From Cytophagales bacterium (GTDB lineage Bacteria; Bacteroidota; Bacteroidia; Cytophagales; 172606-1), in assembly GCA_030446715.1 (NCBI GenBank), contig JAUJMU010000001.1, positions 659,297 through 723,296 on the forward strand: DNA of 64,000 nucleotides. Direction: 5' to 3'. The notes beneath the pieces are model-generated. The model did no database searches. It worked only from the letters and a program-made list of their open reading frames with translations, and was not told the DNA's origin. Below are positions 59,331-64,000 of this stretch, in pieces. The translations under genes and the position numbers were made by a program. Within the stretch, counting starts at the first letter, position 1; each line of letters opens with the position of its first letter.

Positions 59331-60833
59331 TCAGACGGTTTGCATTGCCCCAAACAGAACACCCTGGTAAGCCGGTACGGTAAAGTAGAACGTGCTGCCC
59401 TTGTCTTTTACGCTTTCCACACCGATGACGCCGCCGGATTTTTCGACAAACTCCTTGCAGAGAATCAGCCCGAGGCCGGTGCCTCTTTCATTGGCCGTTC
59501 CCAGGGTAGTGCTGGTGCTGTCCACCCGGAACAGCCGGCGGCACGCTTCTTCAGACATGCCAATGCCGGTATCAGCCACCTCCACCCGGATGAATGCTCC
59601 CGGCCGACTCGTCCGGATTTCTACCTGACCGCCGCGGGGCGTAAATTTAACCGCGTTTGAAATCAGGTTGCGGAGCACCACATTGAAGGCGTTGATGTCC
59701 ATTACCGCGTAGGTGTCCGGTGAAATGCTTTTGGTCAGGCGAATATCTTTATCCTGTGCGGCTTTCTCCAGCAGGTTAACGTTTTCGGTAACCAGCACGT
59801 CAATATCAAAAGTCTCAGCCCGGAAATTGAACATGTTCATCTGGGACCGTGACCAGTTCAGAAGGTTGTCCAGCAGCGTATTTACGTTGTGAAAAGACTT
59901 ATGCATGCCCTTCACCAGCACTTCTATTTCTTCTTTGGACAAAGAGTGTATGTTGCTGGAAAGCAAGCCGGAAAAACCTTTGAAGGAATTCAGCGGAGCC
60001 TTCAGATCGTGGGCAATGATGGAAAAAAGCTTGTTCTTGGAATCATTCAGTTCCTTGAGCATCTGCTCCGACTCCATCAGTTCGGCGTGCGCCTGGATCA
60101 TCCGTTCGTTCTGCACGGTTACGTCGTGCAGCAGTTGCCTGATCCGGGCAGTCGCCTTGTGGTTGGTGTATTTATAGTAGGAAAAGAATACTACCAGAAA
60201 GACAATGGCCTCCCCGAAGCACAGAATCTGCAATGCGGACGTATTTACATCCCGGACGGTGACCTTGACCGGACTATTTATATTGGCGTAATCAATGGTC
60301 AGCAGCAGCACGCAGGTGATCAGCACCGAAAACAGAATATGCCAGTATTCCCGGAACCGGAAAATAACCAGCGGCACCACAATGGAACCCAGCAGCAATA
60401 CCCTGGCGGCCAGTGATGAATCTGCCTCGCCGGCTGAAACAAGTCCGGAAATGGTATAAATCGTGATCGGACAGACATTGGCAATCAGCAACCGGGCCGT
60501 GAGGTGATAACCGTTGCGGATCATCACCAGGGTAGACCCGTATAGCAGCACCGGAAGCAGGCAAGCCAGGGAAACCAGAAAACAGTTCAGGTAAACAAAA
60601 AGAAACGGGGCCGCCATGATGATGTACCCGATGGCTACCCAGTTGGAGAGAGATATACTGGACTGCAACTCCGGATTGTATCCCGGGCGGATGCCATTTT
60701 CAGAAATGCGCCGCATCAGATTCAGAACCACCTGCCAGGCACTGCGGAGCGAAAGGCCCCCCCGCAATGGAGCAGCGCCTGCGATATTCCGATTTCCCTT
60801 TTCCTTTGTATGGCTGTGTACAGGTTGGTGCAT
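59331..60833 (-). CDS. Membrane-bound sensor histidine kinase
   Basis: A 500-residue kinase. The N-terminal half has about six membrane helices (from WVAIGYIIMAAPFLFVYLNC to LCFGEAIVFLVVFFSYY). A coiled segment leads to the H box LFSIIAHDLKAPLNSFKGFS, then N box NLISNAVKFTP, G1 VADTGIGMSEEACRRLF and G2 GTGLGLILCKEFVEKSGG. The start is ATG 60833; a later ATG at 60716 is also possible. No response regulator gene is adjacent, so its signal and partner are unknown. Confidence 0.9.
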   Translation of the reverse strand: MHQPVHSHTKEKGNRNIAGAAPLRGGLSLRSAWQVVLNLMRRISENGIRPGYNPELQSSISLSNWVAIGYIIMAAPFLFVYLNCFLVSLACLLPVLLYGSTLVMIRNGYHLTARLLIANVCPITIYTISGLVSAGEADSSLAARVLLLGSIVVPLVIFRFREYWHILFSVLITCVLLLTIDYANINSPVKVTVRDVNTSALQILCFGEAIVFLVVFFSYYKYTNHKATARIRQLLHDVTVQNERMIQAHAELMESEQMLKELNDSKNKLFSIIAHDLKAPLNSFKGFSGLLSSNIHSLSKEEIEVLVKGMHKSFHNVNTLLDNLLNWSRSQMNMFNFRAETFDIDVLVTENVNLLEKAAQDKDIRLTKSISPDTYAVMDINAFNVVLRNLISNAVKFTPRGGQVEIRTSRPGAFIRVEVADTGIGMSEEACRRLFRVDSTSTTLGTANERGTGLGLILCKEFVEKSGGVIGVESVKDKGSTFYFTVPAYQGVLFGAMQTV

Positions 60834-60975
60834 TTACTGAAAAATGAGCAGCAATTTGGGCCGCAGATCCGATGACCCTTTATCAAAATTCGGACATTGG
60901 CCGGTTATATTTATATCTTAAAAATAACCATTCCTGCTTCGGGGACCTAACACATGTAATCTAAGGGTGTTTTTT

Positions 60976-61995
60976 CTATAAAAAATTAACTTCCGGTGTT
61001 AATTGAATGCCAAACCTTTCCTTCACTGATTTTTGTACTTCTTCGGACAAAGCCCTTATTTCCTCGCCCCGGGCCGTTCCATAGTTTACCAATACCAGTG
61101 CCTGGTACTTGTGTACACCCGTTTGTCCGATTACTTTTCCCTTCCAGCCGCACTGCTCGATCAGCCAGCCGGCCGGCACTTTCACAAAATCGGGAGAAGT
61201 AACATAGCCGGGCATGTCAGGAAACTGCATTTTCAGCGTTTCGTATTGCAACCTTGGAATTTCGGGGTTTTTAAAAAAACTGCCGGCATTGCCAATCTGG
61301 GCCGGATCAGGCAGTTTGCTGCGCCGGATGCGGCACACGGCTTCGCTGATGGCTTTTATGGAGGGTTCGGTTACGCCCATTTCCCGCAGCGTATCTCCGA
61401 TGGCACCATACGATGTATGAAAAACCGGGATTTTACTGAGTTTAAACCGGACGCTGGTGATGATATACTGGCCCCGGAGTCCGTGTTTGAATATACTTTC
61501 GCGGTAACCAAACCGGCATTCCTCTTTGGTGAACCGGCGGCTTTCTCCGCTCTCCAGATGAACAGCCTCCAGACTATCGAAGGTCTCCTTGATTTCAACG
61601 CCGTACGCGCCGATATTCTGCATGGGGGCTGCCCCGACCGTGCCCGGAATCAGCGACAGATTTTCCAGCCCGGCGTATCCCTGTTCAATGGTGTGCATCA
61701 CCAGATCGTGCCACACTACGCCGGCACCGGCTTCGAGCAGCACCGCGTCAGCGGTTTCTTCCAGCACCGCAATCCCGGTAATGTCAATTTTGATGACCAG
61801 CCCGTCAAAGAAATCGTTGATGAAAAGTACGTTGCTGCCCCCGCCCAGAATCAGCCGGGGCAGGGAACGGTAAACCGGATCAGTGAGTACCTCCCGTAGT
61901 TCTTCTATGGTCTGTACGCGGACAAAATACCGGGCCCGGGCCTCGATGCCGAACGTGTTGAATGGCTTAAGGGAAACGTTTTGGGAAACAGTCAT
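60976..61995 (-). CDS. murB: UDP-N-acetylmuramate dehydrogenase MurB
   Basis: FAD enzyme that reduces enolpyruvyl-UDP-GlcNAc to UDP-MurNAc in peptidoglycan synthesis. The FAD motif LPRLILGGGSNVLFIND, the substrate part IPGTVGAAPMQNIGAYGVEI, the catalytic Ser block QIGNAGSFFKNPEIPRLQYE and the C-terminal Glu in LTPEVNFL are present. The 339-residue length is that of the E. coli-type (type I) form. It begins next to a 160-base gap before mutS2. Confidence 0.96.
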   Translation of the reverse strand: MTVSQNVSLKPFNTFGIEARARYFVRVQTIEELREVLTDPVYRSLPRLILGGGSNVLFINDFFDGLVIKIDITGIAVLEETADAVLLEAGAGVVWHDLVMHTIEQGYAGLENLSLIPGTVGAAPMQNIGAYGVEIKETFDSLEAVHLESGESRRFTKEECRFGYRESIFKHGLRGQYIITSVRFKLSKIPVFHTSYGAIGDTLREMGVTEPSIKAISEAVCRIRRSKLPDPAQIGNAGSFFKNPEIPRLQYETLKMQFPDMPGYVTSPDFVKVPAGWLIEQCGWKGKVIGQTGVHKYQALVLVNYGTARGEEIRALSEEVQKSVKERFGIQLTPEVNFL

Positions 61996-62159
61996 GCTGG
62001 CACAAAAAATGAAAATGACCTGATTGCTTACAGAAGAGAATTATTGTAAGAGCAATTTAGCCACTTAAGTACTTATAAAGAAGGTGGTTCTGAGGCTTAA
62101 AAAACGGAGGCCCGTAAGAAATGAAGCGGTTAAAATACTTTTCTGAATAGCATGGGCAG

Positions 62160-64000
62160 TTATTTCATCCGCACAACCGTTACGCCGGGGCCGCCGCGGT
62201 CGGCATGTTCGTCTTCCAGCGACTGCACCTGCGTGTAATTACGGAGGTGATTCCGCACCAGCGTCCGCAGGATTCCGTCGCCCTTGCCGTGTACGATCCG
62301 CAGCTCCGGAGAGCCCAGCATAATGGCGTTGTCAACAAACTGATCCACTTCCTGCAAGGCTTCTTCGCCCCGCTTGCCGCGCAGGTCAAGCTGGTAGCTG
62401 AAGTTGGCCATCTTCTCGTTCAGGTCTATGCCGCGCATGCGGGGGGTATTTTCTACGGTGTGGGCCCGGTACTCCTTGCGGCTGATCTTTTCCAGACGGT
62501 TCAGCTTCACGGTAGATTTGAGTTCGCCGATGCCGATCAGGGCCTCCTTGTTGCGCGGGTTCAGGTCCAGCACCTCGCCCACGGCCGTTTGCCCCTTGAT
62601 GCGCACCAGGTCGCCGGCCTCAATATCACCGCCGATAACCTTGATTTCGGGAGCGTCTTCTACCGGGGCGGGCGGCACGTAATCGGGCTTCAGGGCAGTT
62701 TCAAACTGCTGTAGTCCGCGGCGCAGTTCGCGGGTTTCGTCCTTGCCGGCCTGCTTTTCGCGGATCTCGCGGATGGTCTGCTCGATGCGGCTGTTGGCGT
62801 CACGCACCAGATTCCTGGCTTCTTCCTTCGCCTGGTTGAGGATTTTTTTCTTTTCCGTATCGAGGTGTGTTTTCAGTTCATTGTACTGCTTCAGCGTCTG
62901 GGCCAGTTGCTGGTCCTTGCGCGTCACTTCCTGATTCCTGGTGGTAAACTGACGCCTTTCCCGCTCCAGGTCGCGCAGCATCTTATCAAAATTGACCTGA
63001 TCCTCACCCACTTTCTCCCTTGCCCGCGCAATCACTTCCTTGGGCAGACCGATCTTGTGCGCGATTTCAAAGGCAAATGAGCTACCCGGCTGCCCGATTG
63101 CCAGCTGGTACAGCGGCTCCAGGTGCTCCGTATCAAAGCGCATGGCACCGTTGGTCACGCCTTCAGTGCGGTCGGCAAAAGACTTGAGGTTGGCGTAGTG
63201 CGTATTGATCACGCCAAAGGCTCCTGTCTGGTTGACGGCTTCCAGAATGGATTCAGCTATGGCCCCGCCCATACCCGGCTCCGTACCCGTACCGAATTCA
63301 TCAATCAGGAAAAGGGTACTCTTCCCGGCCGACCTCAGCAGGTGCTTCATGTTGGTCAGGTGCGAAGAGTACGTACTCAGGTCGTTTTCCAAAGACTGCT
63401 CATCACCTATATCAATGAAAATATCGCGGAACAGACCTGCCCTGGAGTCTTCCGACATGCTGACCAGCAGGCCGCACTGGTACATGTACTGCGTGAGCCC
63501 CACGGTTTTGAGGGCAATGGATTTACCGCCCGCATTGGGACCGGAAATCACCAATATCCGGTTGCTGGCGTCCAGCTTTATATTGAGGGGCACTACGGTT
63601 TTGCCCTGCTTTGCAAAAGAAAGGTGCAGGAGCGGATGCCGCGCATTTTCCCAGCCGATCAGCATCTGCTTCACAAAAACCGGGTTTACGGCATCGGTCT
63701 GCAGCGCAAACTTTGCTTTGGCGCGGATAAAATCCATCAGGCCCAGAAAAGTGTAGGCCTTGCGCAGGGCCGGCACGAAGGGACGCAGGCGGCCCGTGGC
63801 TTCCGTCAGGATCCGGACGATTTCGCGCCGTTCGCGGTAGCCCAGTTCAGTAATCCCGTTGTTGATATCCAGCACTTCGGCCGGCTCCAGAAAAACGGTC
63901 TGACCCGTAGCCGATTCATCCTGCACGAAGCCCTTGATGCGGCGCTTGTATTCGGCGGCCAGCGGAATCACCATCCGTCCGTTGCGGAAGGTAATGGCGG
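62160..64000 (-). CDS. mutS2: Endonuclease MutS2, C-terminal part (truncated by the window)
   Basis: MutS-like ATPase with a nuclease tail, linked to suppression of recombination and ribosome rescue. The visible part has the Walker A ISGPNAGGKSIALKTVGLTQ, Walker B TLFLIDEFGTGTEPGMGGAI, a long coiled coil (RDLERERRQFTTRNQEVTRK) and the C-terminal Smr domain with LDLRGKRGEEALQEVDQFVD, LRIVHGKGDGILRTLVRNHL. At the window edge the frame is still open (AITFRNGRMVIPLAAEY), so the true start and domains I-III lie beyond base 64000. Confidence 0.95.
   Translation of the reverse strand, partial: AITFRNGRMVIPLAAEYKRRIKGFVQDESATGQTVFLEPAEVLDINNGITELGYRERREIVRILTEATGRLRPFVPALRKAYTFLGLMDFIRAKAKFALQTDAVNPVFVKQMLIGWENARHPLLHLSFAKQGKTVVPLNIKLDASNRILVISGPNAGGKSIALKTVGLTQYMYQCGLLVSMSEDSRAGLFRDIFIDIGDEQSLENDLSTYSSHLTNMKHLLRSAGKSTLFLIDEFGTGTEPGMGGAIAESILEAVNQTGAFGVINTHYANLKSFADRTEGVTNGAMRFDTEHLEPLYQLAIGQPGSSFAFEIAHKIGLPKEVIARAREKVGEDQVNFDKMLRDLERERRQFTTRNQEVTRKDQQLAQTLKQYNELKTHLDTEKKKILNQAKEEARNLVRDANSRIEQTIREIREKQAGKDETRELRRGLQQFETALKPDYVPPAPVEDAPEIKVIGGDIEAGDLVRIKGQTAVGEVLDLNPRNKEALIGIGELKSTVKLNRLEKISRKEYRAHTVENTPRMRGIDLNEKMANFSYQLDLRGKRGEEALQEVDQFVDNAIMLGSPELRIVHGKGDGILRTLVRNHLRNYTQVQSLEDEHADRGGPGVTVVRMK

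Noticed and set aside
1-64000. CRISPR arrays, tRNA or rRNA genes
   Set aside because: No regularly spaced direct repeats, no cloverleaf with GTTCRANNC arm and no rRNA-like sequence were noticed on either strand; a covariance-model scan was not possible.

Overview
The window reads as chromosome of a moderately GC-rich member of Bacteroidota, most likely a Cytophagales-type bacterium. The signs are Bacteroidetes-style promoters (TAnnTTTG -7 boxes), many lipoproteins with short lipoboxes, a DUF2723 membrane protein, an extended NusB, TonB receptor plus surface lipoprotein, DUF2911, DUF1573 and YtxH proteins, and an ECF sigma factor coupled to a membrane-anchored beta-barrel protein. I did not find rRNA, tRNA or CRISPR. 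The genus cannot be fixed from sequence reading alone.

Layout. 0-2.2 kb: end of a glycan locus (PglC-, PglD- and PglE-like genes, the last with an in-frame stop). 2.4-6.5 kb, minus strand: GH3-type acyl-adenylating enzyme, LptB and a frameshifted RecJ. 6.9-11.5 kb: GrpE-DnaJ and a NatAB-type ABC exporter. 11.6-16.1 kb: a large DUF2723 membrane protein and a GH140-type glycosidase, followed by a DUF433 gene and an 80-bp broken copy of the glycosidase 3' end. 16.5-20.6 kb, minus strand: diheme peroxidase with an MbnP-like partner (frameshifted), DUF1015 and DUF2911. 20.7-25.2 kb: dCMP deaminase, DNA glycosylase, a 61-residue protein, dipeptide epimerase and a PQQ-type sugar dehydrogenase. 25.2-26.7 kb is a gene graveyard: SDR fragment, internally deleted transposase, palindromic mobile repeat.

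26.8-37.2 kb: MsbA-like ABC transporter, then nusB-ytxH-DUF1573-yajC-ybbR-coaE, a sigma factor with its downstream barrel protein, a small lipoprotein and a serpin. 37.3-42.9 kb: LVIVD lipoprotein, PPK2, a barrel protein, an AlkB-like hydroxylase and two small genes. 43-47 kb, minus strand: argH, a membrane protein, DUF502, a thioesterase and a VanX-type dipeptidase. 47.2-49.2 kb is gene-poor with one likely 50-residue membrane protein. 49.2-52.6 kb: purQ, yicC and an M28 peptidase. 52.7-55.7 kb: a TonB receptor and lipoprotein behind a strong promoter overlapping a Fur-family-like operator. 55.8-64 kb, minus strand: orphan NuoL-like subunit, amino-acid/ethanolamine permease, histidine kinase, murB and the end of mutS2.

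Two matters stand out. First, a palindromic repeat of about 150-157 bp occurs at 26526-26676 and 47054-47210 with the same 16-bp terminal inverted repeats; each copy is flanked by its own exact 9-bp direct repeat. This is direct evidence of transposition by a non-autonomous (MITE-like) element, and a truncated third copy lies at 19929-19973. Second, five single-base losses of frame (recJ twice, the MbnP-like gene, coaE, the sigma factor) and one nonsense codon (DegT gene) break otherwise well-kept genes. Because coaE is normally essential, at least some of these are probably sequencing or assembly errors.
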